Part shown: piece after piece, positions 26,001-40,700 of the stretch
Layout: each line of letters starts with the position of its first letter
Numbering within the stretch: the stretch's first letter is position 1
Source of the DNA: Latrodectus hesperus
Taxonomy: Eukaryota > Arthropoda > Arachnida > Araneae > Theridiidae
NCBI GenBank assembly: GCA_037975125.1
Contig: JAJQOW010000217.1
Location: 1 to 64,000 of the forward strand
Length of the DNA stretch: 64,000 bases
Direction of reading: 5' to 3'
Notes under the pieces: model-generated
Told to the model about the DNA's origin: nothing
What the model saw: the letters and a program-made list of their open reading frames with translations, nothing else
Database searches by the model: none
Made by a program: the position numbers and the translations under genes

Positions 26001-29000
26001 ATTTCCACCTAAACAGAAACATTTATTAAAACTATTTACAAACTTAACATACAACATTTACCTTAAATTTTAGATCCATGAACTTAACATTTGACTGGTA
26101 TAAACAGTATGTATCTAAAATTAAACTCATTAGAAAGTCAATTTAATGTGGATTAGAGCTATACACCTAACACACTGAATAATTTAATCATTTCAAAAGC
26201 CATTGAATGGTATACTTAAGACAATTTGTTCTCAAATATACCATCCCATAGTTATTGAACATTGGATATAAGTATATATAAGTATAAGTGAGCTATATAA
26301 AATATTGAGAAGAAATGCTATGTATAGAATAAGGCTAAGACCAATAAAATGATATATTGACTATGATATCCTTGAACTGGAGAACAAAGTATGAATTATT
26401 ATTTAACATAATTTATTAATTATATGTGGGTCATAATCAAATATAAAAGTTCATTTTTCACAGCCAGATAATTTCAGACTAAGTTCTGTAATTTAATCAT
26501 CTATAATAATACCATTTACAGTAAACGTTTATATAGCTATATATTTATTAAACTCAAATCTCTCTCTCTCTCTAGAAATCAAAACAGGTTTATAAAAAAT
26601 TAACATTTATGCTGATTGCAGTCTATTTTTATGAAATAGTTTGTAAGCCGCTGTCCTCATAAGATCATGAGCACTCCATTGTTCAAAAATATTTTTCAAT
26701 GGCAAAACAAATTTAGGCTTTATGATAATTTTCAGCTTTTAACTAATTAATTTCCTTTACTATATTCAAAACAAGGTCGATTTGTTCATATTATATGGCT
26801 TGATTGGACCAAGAACTTTGATATTAAGTGCATTCGCGATTAATGTGGAATGGAATTGAAAATATTGGAATGAAATTGAAATTAATAACCCCTATCAGTT
26901 CTCCCCACAAGTCAATCATAACAAAGACTTTTGACACATTCTTCCCACAAAGATAACTTTCACATAAAACAAAATAAAAGTGAATTAATTTTTCAATAAT
27001 CATTTGATTGTATGTTTAATTGGCTTTTTTGGAGTAAGAATCAAAAAATATATGTTACCTACATATAAAATATAATTTAACATTTTTGCAAAACCAAATG
27101 ACCATTAAAAATACATAACAGGAAAATATATAAATTTTGCCATTAAAATTAAAGCTAATTCTTTTAAAAGAGCAGATATACAATATATTGAAATTTATAC
27201 CGATGATAAATAAAATCCTTACAGGAAAATGAAAATTCATATTTGATATACAATATGCATTTTCCCAATACAAGATTCACACCATATATTTAAAAATAAC
27301 ATGGGAAAGATGTATCCGTTGTTATACAAGTAATTTAAAGGATGGAGTTTTGTAGCAGTAAGACTGGTCATACTTCAATACATCACTCCATTATATGTAA
27401 TTTGTTCACGAATGATACTCCAAAATTGCTGCCAAAGAAATTTTGCAAGTTTCTTCATATTAGAATTGGGAACAGATTGGTGATGCAACCTTAGTGTAAT
27501 CCAAGTAGCTGCATTAGCCTTTTCATTTCCATGGAAATATAAATCACATGGAATCCACCAGAAAAAGAGCTTCATAGTAGTAGAAAGGATTTTCATCCTA
27601 AGAAAATCCTTGACACTGAAGAAAGGCAATATTATTCTTTATTCAACATTTCCAAATCACTTAAGCTGTCAGTGTACAAACTTCATATAAGGTATTCATT
27701 TGTCAAGTTAGAGGAAATATAGGCTAAGGCAGTGGTGGTCTGATTGGTTATGGCTCCATTCTCATTGGAAAGCAGCATGAACTAAAGACTATAGTGCTCA
27801 TCTGTTTTATTGGCTGAGGGCCCTAGTATGAAGCTTATGTTCTGTCCAGGCGGTTAGTTTTATATTAAACTACTTGTTTAGTTACCAAGCATGCTTGGTA
27901 CTCAATTTTATCGATCCACTGAGGGAATGAAATGCTGAGTTCACCTTTTCCATGCCCGAGATCACAAACTTGTGATTTGGAAGCACGAAACTCTTACCAT
28001 AACACCCTTGGGCTTCTGCTTGTTTAATCACTCTACTATTTAATGCACAGGGTTAGCGTATTCAGCTAAGTGCATCAAACACTGGTCTGAAATAATCTAA
28101 CCTTTGAAAGTTTAAAAGGACACTATTGGGAGTAAAAATAATGCTTAATAATTGAGAGGTACAAAGCTGAACTTTTGTGTGCTTTCTTACATCATAAAAA
28201 ATAAAAATAGAGCCAAGTATAAAAAATAACAAATGTAATAAAATTAATAAATTTTGTCATTAATTTTTCTCTAATAATTTTAATTACAAACATAATAGTT
28301 ATTTGTACTATATGTTTTAATATTTTGTTTTAAAAATATACTGAATACATTAATTTTGTGAGATAGATTTTCAATTTAAAAATTCAGAAGGCAGTAAAAA
28401 TATAATTTTATTTTATATATAAAATGACCATAAAGATACAGAATTTTGAGAAAGACAAAAAATATATTGTGCCAAATTTCAGTTCATAATAATTTTTAAT
28501 TATACATGTCTAAATAATAATTAGGATAAATATCATGAAGTTTGAATAAAATTTCTTTATCATGGGTTAATAGGTAATTATGTAAATGGTTGAAAAAAAA
28601 ACACTTTTAAGTTACATTTATTTATAGTTTAAAATCCATCATAATCAAAATTGTTTTTTGAAATAGTAAGAGAATTATATAGTAGTAAATAATATAAGAG
28701 TTATATTATATGGAAGTAAATGTTATATGATTAATGAGAGCAACAAAAAACAAATATGAGCTTGACAACTGATAAATTAAAATACCCATTTTCTCTTTGT
28801 ATATGACACTATGTGGAAGCAAAGTCAAGCGAAAAATTTGATGTGTGAATTATTATTACTACAAAAACTAAAGTGTCACGCATGTGGTATCATTAATTTT
28901 AATCATAGACTTGATGTCAAAAAATGAGAAAATACAAAAACCACAATAGCCCCATAAAAATAAATTTAAATTTAGAAGTTTTTCTTTTTCAGTTCAATGT

Positions 29001-32000
29001 CAAATCTACCATGGAGAACATCTTAATGGAGTTAAGCCATTCTTCCACGTTTTAGCATTTATCACGTAAATTGCTTTCCAGAAGGACTTGATTGTGGGCC
29101 ATGTTCACGTGTCAAAAGGGAGGAAACGCAGAAAGTCATCAAGGACTTTGACAGATTTCCATGCAAGTGGGAGAAGTATTACATCCATCTTACATTATTC
29201 AACAGTAACTTGGATAGAAATCGAAGATCTTGTGCCAAGATGAGCCCAAATAACTCGCAGTATGTTCTTTGTTGTTTACCAGATTGCCTCCTTTTCAATA
29301 TTTGAATTCAACAGACTGGAAAGTCCTCCAGCAAAGCATTGTATGAGGCAATAAAATGCTCCTCAATTTAATGCTGTTAAATAATCCACTAAGCTGTGTC
29401 AAAATATGCTAGTGCAGAAATTTCACGAAACAGACAAATGAACTCTTTAACTAAATTTTTCTTTCTTTTACTGTTAACGTACCCATTTAGTTACAACTGC
29501 TTATCATGTGCCAAATTATTACACAGACCAGACTCAGCAATGTGACCATCAGGTACTTTCAATGTCGACTATAAATAAACAAATACAAAAAAGCAGGTGG
29601 CTACACAGTGCAGTTAAGCATATATAAAGGGTATATTAAGGTTTAAAAAACATTGCAATGGTTGTACAAGGATAGCAATATTTTCAAAATGGCTAAGTTT
29701 TTTTTTAGCTGATCATGTGTTCACCTTGGTACAAGAATAGATAAAATGGAATATAAGTGCGAAGTAAAATGGGATTGTCCAAACTTAGTGCCGTGGCAAC
29801 TGTCATGCACCATGCGCCATTGATGACAGAAATGAATGACAGCTGCAGAGATGCACTCAGTAGAATACTTACTACGATTGAGCAACTGATCACCCAGATG
29901 ATTGCTGCATCTCGACCTCTGAAAGAATGCCTGGCTCATCTAATTATGTTAACTACTATTCGACTTTGATTAACGTTGAAATTTGTACACGAGTACCATA
30001 ACTGGCCATCAGGGGGCCCTTTTCAAAAGAATTATATTTTATGTTCAATACTATAGATGAGCACTGACATTTATTATAAGAATCCTCTGAAAGCAAACAC
30101 CCTGTAACCACTACCAGAATTGTTCACGTTAGAGGTAGGAGCATTATGTTCTGGGGAATGTTTTCCTGGCATTTTCTGGGATCACTCATCAATGTGGAAG
30201 GCATAATGGATCAATACAAAGATGTATCTCTCATTCCAGATGATGTTCTTTATATGTGTTTCTATCTTGAAGGCAATACTAGGTGTGCATCTACCAGGAC
30301 AATACTGTCAGTGTATATGCATGTGACCCAAGGAGTCCGTTCTGCAAAAGGTGGTTATTCTAATTTGACAGGTGATAACATTAATGTGATTGGACTTTGT
30401 ATATTAACTGCCTTAAAAAATCTTATTGTAACAATAAATTTTTTTCTACCTATAGATTTAACTGCAGATTATGATGTTTTATGAAGTATATATTAATGAT
30501 ACAATAATTTAACTGATACAAATATATTTCTTTATATAGTAATATAGAACTTACTGGGAAATGTGGTGGCAGAATATTTCCTTTTTGGTGATCTACCTGG
30601 AATCAGAAATAAGTAAAATTATAGTTTACAATCAGGATTACATTTTAACAAAGCATAGTATGTAAGAACTTTGAACATTTGAGGTGCTCAGAAATCAAAC
30701 AAAGCTAGACAAAACTTATGAAATGTTTTCATAATAATTTCCAACTTAAAAGTATAATTAGTTATTTAAACAAGGCCATAGTGCTGAGAAAATTATTTAG
30801 TATCAAATCAAGTATATACAGCAAATTTCTAAAATTAATTAACTTTGTCTTTTTTTGCTCCGTATTCAAAAAATACTTTCTCAGAAAAATTTCCAGAATT
30901 TTATTTATCAGAACAAATAAAACTGCTATGAGAGAATTATTCAAATAACCATTTAATTCACATACACATTCAAGATTTTTCAAATTTTTCTGAATAATAA
31001 TTCAGTTTTCTTAAAATCCTCAAATGCTTCAAAATTTCAGCAAATGCTGTAAAATCACACAAACAACATATCCATCTTAAAATTAAGAAAATAAAATTAA
31101 AAGCATAAATTAATCTAAAATTAAACACAGCTGTGATTTCTAAGTCACAGTAAATAACTACATTATAAACAATAAATACTTAATTTCAAAAGACTAAGGC
31201 AAGATCTGAAACTTTTCAATATTTTTATGTATATAGTTCAGTGTAAAATTCTTAAGAAATCGTTTTATAAGCAGTCAGTTGGAAAAAAAAGCTTCAGTAA
31301 ATAGAGGTTGGTTTATTGTTCAATGATCATTATTGTGCACACAAAAGTTACACAGGATTTAGACAGATTTCCAAGTATCAAATTCCAGGAATTTTCTAGG
31401 AGTCAAATCAAAAATTTCCATGAGGTATCAACATTCACGCGTTAAATAATTCCTTATTTTATTTTAAAAATTGTTCTTTACCAAATATGCACATAATTAT
31501 GTACATGCAATATTTTTCAATCATTTCTGTTAATATAATAAAAATAAATAATTGCAAACATTAATGAGACAATTTTTTTATTTCAGTTAAAATTATTACT
31601 GATTATTTCAAAAGCCTTCAATGAATTTGCAGCTCTAACAGAAAATTTTTTATTTAAATAATCACCATTCTATATATCGTAGTTTCCTGTATATGATCCC
31701 CAGAGGCGTATTATCCGCACACCCCGTTTTTGAGCAAAAGGGAAAAAAAACCATCGCATTATCCGCAGCAATTTTTCCGACGAATAGCCGAAAACTTTTA
31801 TTGCTGATAATTTGATGCCAAATAAAATATAAAAAATGATTAAAAATATATTAAATTCTACAATTTGAATTCAAAATAATTCAAAAAATTCTACAATACA
31901 ATTCAAAATAATATTTATAGTGATAAAGATCTGTTTGAATCCACCAAAACACAAAGTGCGATTAACTGAGATGAAAGCGCGATATCGATCAATTTACGAA

Positions 32001-35000
32001 AAGATCCTAGTAAAATTTATCGATTTTTGAATTTTAATAACTTTTAAAACGAGGTTATTCATATTTAAAAAATAAACAATTTTTTTCGTTTGTATTTAAA
32101 TGAATGAAATAGATTATTTTCAACTGCTTGTGGAATACATTTTTTCTTTTGAACCGCGCCTGCTTTGTTTTTCACCTTACATTACACGTTCGTCGACATT
32201 TTTTTCATTTTCCTTCCCCTATAGCTTTCAGTTTAAAATTTGCTCAGTAACTTAATTTCCACTTTGCTATGACCATAATCGATTTTGAATGTTTTCAGAG
32301 CGAAACAATTCAGATCTAGACAGAATGTGAAATGACAGAGAATTGCAACTTTAAAATCGTTCAGAGGAACTGAATTCGTTCTTAAACGTCATTGGACAGT
32401 GCTGATTATAGTAAAAATAAGTCCACTGAGTCATAGCGCAATCTGTTATTTATTTTATGAAACAGCGACATTTCTTTCAAAACTTTATTGTAAGTTTTTT
32501 CTGGGGAAATATATTTTTTATCATATTATCCGCGGCGGCGTATAATATGCACAACGAATTTCGGAACTTTTTAAACACATAATCCACAGATTATATGCAG
32601 GAAAATACGGTGATACTGTATTATACATTGTATAAAATAAGTAGTAATTTTAGAGTTTTTAGACATTTCCAATCGATTCAGATAGCAAAGATTCTTTTAA
32701 GAATTTTTGCATCAAACTTTTCAACAATGCATGAAAAATCTCCAGCAATAAATAAATGGCAACATTATTTTATCAGTTTGATAAGTGTAAAAAAAAGTTC
32801 TACTTCCTGAGCAATAAATAAAAAAAATTGCATTTAGCAGAATAAAGTACATCTTTTGTAAACTTCTGCACAATATGAAAAGTTTTGGTACCAGGATTAG
32901 GAAATTTGTTTCTAACAAATGACAAATGTTTTAAGATACGGTAACATTTCAAGCAAACTGTTAAAAACACTTATATTTTCTAACCATCGATATTCGCAAA
33001 ACTTAAAAGGAAATTTTACGATTGGGTGAAGGCTCTCAAAGTCATCCCTACGAGCAGTTGAGTCCACTTGCTGTTGCCACAACTTCTGGAAATTAGGAGA
33101 GTGAAAATTTCCTAGCAAAAATTAGTATAGAATATTTCATTTCCAATTATCGTTTTAATTATGAAGACCTGATAGAGTATGTATCTACTAGTTTTCAATA
33201 AACGATTCATTGTTTAATAATCGAATAGAAATAAGCCTAATTAAAATATGTTGCATACTTTCCATACAATTTGATGCACTTTTGAGGATATTTCCATATT
33301 GAATTTTTTAAATCACTAACATAAATGAGACTCATAAGAACTGGACATTTTAATTATTGCATTTCCCTTTATATAATCTGAAGATTAAGTGTTAAAAAAG
33401 TTACGAATTTTGCTGTGCATATTATATGCCGACACTGGATATTTTGATAAAAAAAGAACATTCTCTAGAAAAAAATATAGTTAAATTTTGAAAAAACTGT
33501 CTTATAATTTAACAAAATATATAACAGATGGTACCATGACTTAGCTAACTTATTTTATCTATAATCAGCTTTGTCAAATTTCATTCAAGAATGAATTCGA
33601 TTCATCGTACAGATTAGATAATTGCAAAAACAATTGATATCATTTCGGATATTGTCTTGACCAGTTTCTTCATTCTGAAAACGTCTCAAATTCATATGTC
33701 ATCATGTGGAAGCAAAAGCTTTTAGGTTAAAATTCACATTTGAAACTAAAAGCTATAGAGAAGGCAAATAAAATAATTGTTGACAATTTTGTTAGAGTAA
33801 CAAAGAAATCATGCACAATACAAAAAAATGTATCTAATGAGCAATTCGTAAATAATTCATTTCGTTCATTTAATTATTAATGAAATAAGTTTTATTAAGT
33901 ATATCTAATACTGTTTTAAAAATTATTAAAAAGTAAAAATCAACATGTTTTACTAGCTTCTCAAAATTATCTCTCTAGATCGATCTCGTATTTTCATCTC
34001 TGTTAGCGCACTAGGGGATTAAAAACCTTTTTCATGATAAATGCTTTTTTCCTGTACAATTTATTATGTTTTTAACGACATAGTACATTTTCTATTTAGC
34101 GTGGTATCACATTATCAGCAGTACATATTTCTGACTATTCTCCGAAGAAATCGCTGTTGATTGTACAACTGTGCATATTATATACAAGAAAAAAGGGTAA
34201 CCAAACAATTTCAATTTTTTTTACTTTTGGATAAAATTTTATTAAAATTTGATTTCTTAAATTAAAATTTAAAAAAAGATATGAACTTCTATTAAAAATT
34301 ATGAGCAAAACGTTTTTAATAGGACGAACATTAATGTTAGAATTGTTAATATTTACCAGAGGGTGATGGAACAGCGGGCACATTTTCTTCCTAGAATAAA
34401 AACATATCAAAAATCATTAAAACTGTCAAAAACATCAATTATAATAAATATTTTTATTTGAATATCAAAATGATTATATAAAAGCTTAACAATAGAATCT
34501 AATTCACTATAACACATATAATCACTTTAAATGTCTAGTTGTAATGTGACCAATGTATAAGCGAAAATACTTTGGTACTATTTGTTGCTAACTGGTTTTT
34601 TTTCCACACAAGGGCCAATTAAATAGGGACTTACAGTTTAAAGTGGATTCGAACCACTACAAATGTCAGTGCCCAAGCTGAGATTCGAAACCCCACACAC
34701 ACACATATGCAATAGTAACTTCTACATAAAAAATAGACATGTAAAAATTGAATATTTCAGAGCAGCTCTTCGAAAGTGAACTTGATAGAGTGATAGTTTA
34801 GTAGAAAATTCATGAATTAATACTACATTAGAGCATAAATACTCTGAATATGACTTTCAAATTTAAAGGAGATTGTAGATAACTAGTTTACAAGGCGATT
34901 GGAATAAAATTATTTCAAATAAACCATATATATACATATATAACACAAATATATTTTGTAAATTATATTATAGTGCCATATGGCTTCTTTTAACCATATC

Positions 35001-37722
35001 CAGGAAGAATTCTTTGCCGCCGTCTTGTGTCACAAAGAAGGACGTGAATATGTGTATTTCCAATCACGTCTTGTAACAGAAATGTATGAAAAATATAGGA
35101 AGAGTAGCATCCATCTCAAAATTTTTTTAATCCTGAGTATTTAATGCTGAAAATTTAACTTTTAAAAGCAATCACTTCCAGTCAACAGCTGGAAGTTTTC
35201 AGTTTAATGTCAAGAAATATGGTAATTGTTTTGGAGGTCAATGAATCATTGACAAATGTTTTCTATTAATGAGTAAAAAAAATTTCAGATTAAATTTAAT
35301 AAATTAAAATAATAAATCTTTCTAAAGGACTATTACAAGATAACTGAAATGCAGAAATGTGACATGAAATCATTAATGACTTTTTCCTATCAGAAATATG
35401 GAGCTTAGACAAAGGACTCTGTTGTACCTAGGAGGATGTCCTAAAATATACCCCTGTTTATTTTAAATAACAGGAGATAGGTGATATACTTTTTTTCATA
35501 AGTAATTATTTTTCATTCCAGGCAACGCATAGTTATGGCTTTTAAGCATTGAAACATTAATTTGCATTTTGAGTAAAAATTTTCATGGATACATATATTC
35601 ACTTGTAACCAGAGACTAAACAAGGAAACAACCAAGTGAGCACCGAAACATAAATGCATGTTGAAGAAAAAGACGCAACATTCATGTGGTATTGTTCAAC
35701 AGTAACAGAAATTAAAACTTACACTTTCTGTTCTGATAAGCTTTATCATTATTTGTCGATTTTGTCAACTGAAACATGAAAATGGCTTACAATTAATAAA
35801 TTACATCAAAAAATAAGTGAACTCAAAATCACAAACTGCTGAACACAGAAGACCGGTGCTCAATACTTGGCTGATAATTTGGTCGCTGGTGGCATACAGA
35901 GCAAAATCATGAGAATGCTTGACACTAATTAAATATAAATGCTTAAGTGCAACAGACTGAGGACAGGAGTTCGATTTTAACTAGATAGAAGCGTAAGACT
36001 GCAGATCTGAACATTTTCTTTATCAAATTTAATTTTCTTTATTAAAGCCAGAAAAACAGAATTCAGATGTTGAAGGATGCAATGAAGACATCATAGATTT
36101 TTCAGTCATTAAAGTCACACACATTATCCACTGATTTATATGCCAAATAATTAAGCAATTGTACAATCATTGACTTGGTTTGATTTGTTTGTTGATTAAT
36201 GGTAATTTTTTTAATCGAAGGGATTATTAGACTGAAGGTACCATCCTAGTAGCAGAGGCTGAGTGGTACTACAGTGGCCATTTACCGGTTTCATTGGTAA
36301 CTCACTTGACACCGGATGTTTTCACCGGTGCGTGCCCATTAACTTACACATGACACGGTCACTGTATTTTCTACCGCCTATTCTGAACGACACCGTCGTC
36401 GGCCACTGATAGAGTGGTCGCTGGTCGTCTGCTGCAGCATTTACCATTGAGATTGAAGGAAAGTAAAATCATGCGCAGACTTATTAATAGGTCTACGCAT
36501 GCGTGGCGGCCATATTTAAAATCCATTGTTTACTTTAATTTTCTCTGTATATTTATTTCCACTGGGTAGTTAGCTATTCTTAATTGTCTTACGAGGAATT
36601 ATATTTTACAGAATTTTTTGGTAAGTACTATCTGTTTTTTAAATAAATAACGAGTATATATCCTTAAAATTAAATATATTTCCTGTAATTAATTATGTCA
36701 CATTATTATCAAGCTAATCATTGTATTTGTGCAATTAAGTTAGAATAAACATTGCAAACAGTCTATTTTAAATGATACAAAATAACTTTATTGTGAAATT
36801 ATGCTTTAATTTGTTCATTGTTTTTGAAATTTATAAATACCCATAATATCCATTAATAATCTACAATTATTATAACAATTAAAAATTTTTTAAAGCATAC
36901 TTGTATCGTACCGCATGGTAAAACATCCATAAAGTGTTATGTTGACAATTTTTTTGTGTATTTTTGGTATGTGTTATTTTTAATATGACTTTTTTTTTGT
37001 TTTTGTTTCTAAGATTAATATTTGAAGCTTGGAAATGAACAGGTTAGAATTTTCATATAAATTAAACGATCAAAATATTTATTCCAGACGGAATAAATTT
37101 CTTAAAATCCAATCTAATGTAAAAAGACTAATGTAAAAATCTAATGTAAAAGCTTTTATTAAACAGAGTAAAAAAGTATTGTTTTGAGTGTTACTATTTT
37201 ATAACTGGAGAACTAAATTGTTGATTGGGTTACTTTGTCATTCTCAGCAAAATTAGTAATAGATAAAATGTCTTTGAGACCTTAAAGATGATCAAATTCT
37301 ATTTTTGATAAGAAAGTATTAAGTTATGTTTAGAGTAAGTATAATTATCTTCATATACTTTATTTAATTCATATCTATTTTTTATAACCTTCTATAATCA
37401 AGGTGAGATTCGTTGCAAGTTTACATTTAATGATAAAATTCATATCAGCAAATGAAAATGGTGGTATATAAAATTTGGGAAATAATATGCAGTAATGATT
37501 TCTTGACTAGCATTCAAAATTATAGAAATTTTTGGAAGCATCTCTCAAAATTGTAAAGAGGTATTCCATTTTTGTTTTTGTAATCATTAGGGATCAACAC
37601 TTCCAGTTTACTAAAATTTGAAACATGTAAAAATACTTTATTAAATATTTTAAAAATAGGTTCATTTAAAAAATATTAAATGGTTAATTAATTAATAAGA
37701 TTTTTGAAACTTAATCATACTC

Positions 37723-37761
<39 letters not shown>

Positions 37762-40700
37762 GCCTTGACAGGATTTTGCAAAAAGTTTGCATGTTACATA
37801 TAAATATTGTGTTTTTCGTAATTTTACCAAATATGTGAGCTTTAAAGTGAATCATTGTTTTTATATAATAAACTTTGATTAAAAGAATATAAAACAAAAT
37901 TTTTTTAACAAATTGGTCAATAACAATCGATTTACAATTAAAAAACTACTTATCCTAAAAACAGAAACAGAATTTATTCATTAAATATTTTTCACATAGC
38001 TTTCAAGTTGTAGAATTCGTAGAGGTATGACGTAGAGGTGATAAAAGTGTGGCAGTTGTCGCATCTAATTGGATGGATGGAAATATGTGTTACTGGCCTC
38101 CTTATAAGACGCCTAACAGAATTAGGCGTGCTATTGAAGACTTTGAAGTTCCTAATGAAAATTGGATGAAGGTCTCATGTCGTTGCCTGTCATCTTGTGG
38201 TTTGTTATTATCTTGGTTTTATTAGCAATGATTTGTTCATACTTAAGTTAGTTATATTTTGTAATTACTGTGTTCATCATAAATATTATTACAATTTTGA
38301 AAAATTCTGTGTATTTTTAAATTTCATTTAATAAGGAGATTAATAGTTTTTTTTCCTTGTAAGATGTGGATTTTTTTAAGTTTAATTTTAATATTTATAA
38401 ATTTTCTTTTTAGTAATAAAGTAATAATAAATTAGTAATAGAGTAATAAAGTTCTTATCCAAAAATGAAAAAAGAAATGCCAGTTTCTTTGTTTTACTAG
38501 TTAATCAATGATAAATTTTAAGGAGTAAGCCAAAGCAATATATTAATATAAGTTATGATGCAAATTTTGTAATATATATAACAAAATAATATACAATTAT
38601 TATATTGAAGAAATATGTGTTGATCTATTTTTTGCAAAGAAAACTGTATTTAAATTTTTACTGTGATATGTTTTTTAGAAATAATTCTAGAAAGCTGATT
38701 TAGCTTTAAATTTTTCTGGAATTTTTTTCAACATAATTTAAATTTCCTAGCAATTTAAACCAATTGTAATACAAAAAAATAAAGTTTAAAAACATTAAGT
38801 TTCTATATAAAAATATTTGACAGGTAAATTAGCTTTAACATGGATTTGGAAACTGGAACTTCATTTGAATTTATTTTTCTGATATTTTGTTATTATTTTC
38901 AGATGACTATTTTGACTAATAAAGGTGGAACAAGTTCCAGTGATGTTACAAAAAGAATTCTGATGGAACTGATGACAAACAAGTTGTCAAAACAATACAA
39001 CTGGAAGGACAGTAGAGGTGTAAAGCATCCCTTTTCCACCCTTCAGAATGTTATAAATTTGATAACAAATTAAATTTTATAAATTTATTTTTTACCTAAA
39101 TTTAAATCCTAATTTTAATATTTTAACAACTTAAAATTTAATTTTTGTGATATTTCCATGTAATGTTAATAATATCAATTATAAAAATGTTAACATTACT
39201 TTGTTTCTGATGTTACTTTATTTAACATTTATATGAGTAAAATTTGTTTATTTGTAGCTTGTACTTGCCACCATGTCAGCCGTATAACAGATATGGATGT
39301 ACAGCAGGACATCAAGAAATGCATGCTCCAGATAGAGATGGGGGGGGGCACTTGAAATGGGCTTTGGAAAAAGCCCAGTCTAATGTTAATATGTTATAAT
39401 AATAATAAAGATTTATCTTTTGTGAACATTTTGTTTTTGTGAATAAATTCATAAATATTGAAGTAGATAGTTTAACAAATATTAAAATAAAAAATGCTGT
39501 AAAATAGGGACACTTTATCTGAATATATAACTGAATTTTTAATCTTATTACAATAATGTATTTAATGCACTTGTTACCAAAAATTTGTAACTCATTTCTT
39601 TTATCACTTTTAGCTCTGCAAATATTGCTTTTAGAAATGTTCTAGAATATTCATATTTAAGTCAATTTTTCAACTATTAATAGAAAATATCAATATATAT
39701 ATATATAAAACATTAAGCTAAGACCATAGAATCAAAGTTGTCTGTTCTATATTAAAATATAGAATCAATGTTTTATTTTAAATTTATCAAATGTATCTAG
39801 TTGAGAATAATTTATACCTATTTTTACAAATATATTAAAATTAATTGAATTTGTATGATTTTAATTTCTAAAACTGAATCTATGCGCACATGTTAAAATA
39901 TATATCTTATAAAAGCAATAAAAAAATTTAGATTTTTTGCAGTTAAATTTCCTAAGAAAACATTTTGAAAATCATAACAATGAACAATTTCCTAATTTAT
40001 TTTTTCTAAAATTGGAAATTATTTTTTAAAATAAAATGTTAATGAATATTGTCTGTGTTCTATAATAAAATAATGAATCAATGTTTTATTTTAAATTTAT
40101 CAAATGTATCTAGTGTAGAAAGGTTCTATAAATAATTTATACCTATTGTTACAGATATATTGAAATTTATTGAATTTGTAGGATTTTAATTTCTAAAACT
40201 GAATCTATGCACGCATGTTAAAATATATATCTCACAAAAGCAATAAAAAATTTAGATATTTGCAATTAAATTTCCAGTGTAAGACTTGTTAAGAAAACAT
40301 TAGGAAAATCAACCTGCTAATTTATTTTTTCTAAAACTGGGAATTATTTTAAAAAAATCTTAATATTGTCATTTATTTGATTTTTCATAACAGTGAAAAA
40401 CATTAAAGCAAATCTATAAAACTGAAATTATTGAAAGTTAATTTTGTGTCCTGCAATGAAAACTTGAAAATACTGAAATGTCCTGTAGTGAAAAAATATT
40501 AGATATTGGGTAAAATACATTTCATATTAATGCCACTTACATAACTGTACTATATAAATTATTACATTTTGAATTTATAAGGATTAAAAAATCCTTTAAC
40601 ACAAATATTTTTTATCACTTAAAACATTTATAAATATTTAAAATAAGTTTTCCTAAATATTGTCAGGCTTATCAAAAATACACTATTGTTAAATTATTTT

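Noticed and set aside
28990..29420. Less AT-rich stretch with a coding-like feel
   Set aside because: No frame stays open with recognisable motifs; perhaps a decayed element but not supportable.
34135..34410. 91-codon minus-strand ORF overlapping exon 4
   Set aside because: It uses a different frame from the spliced gene and reads mostly intron.
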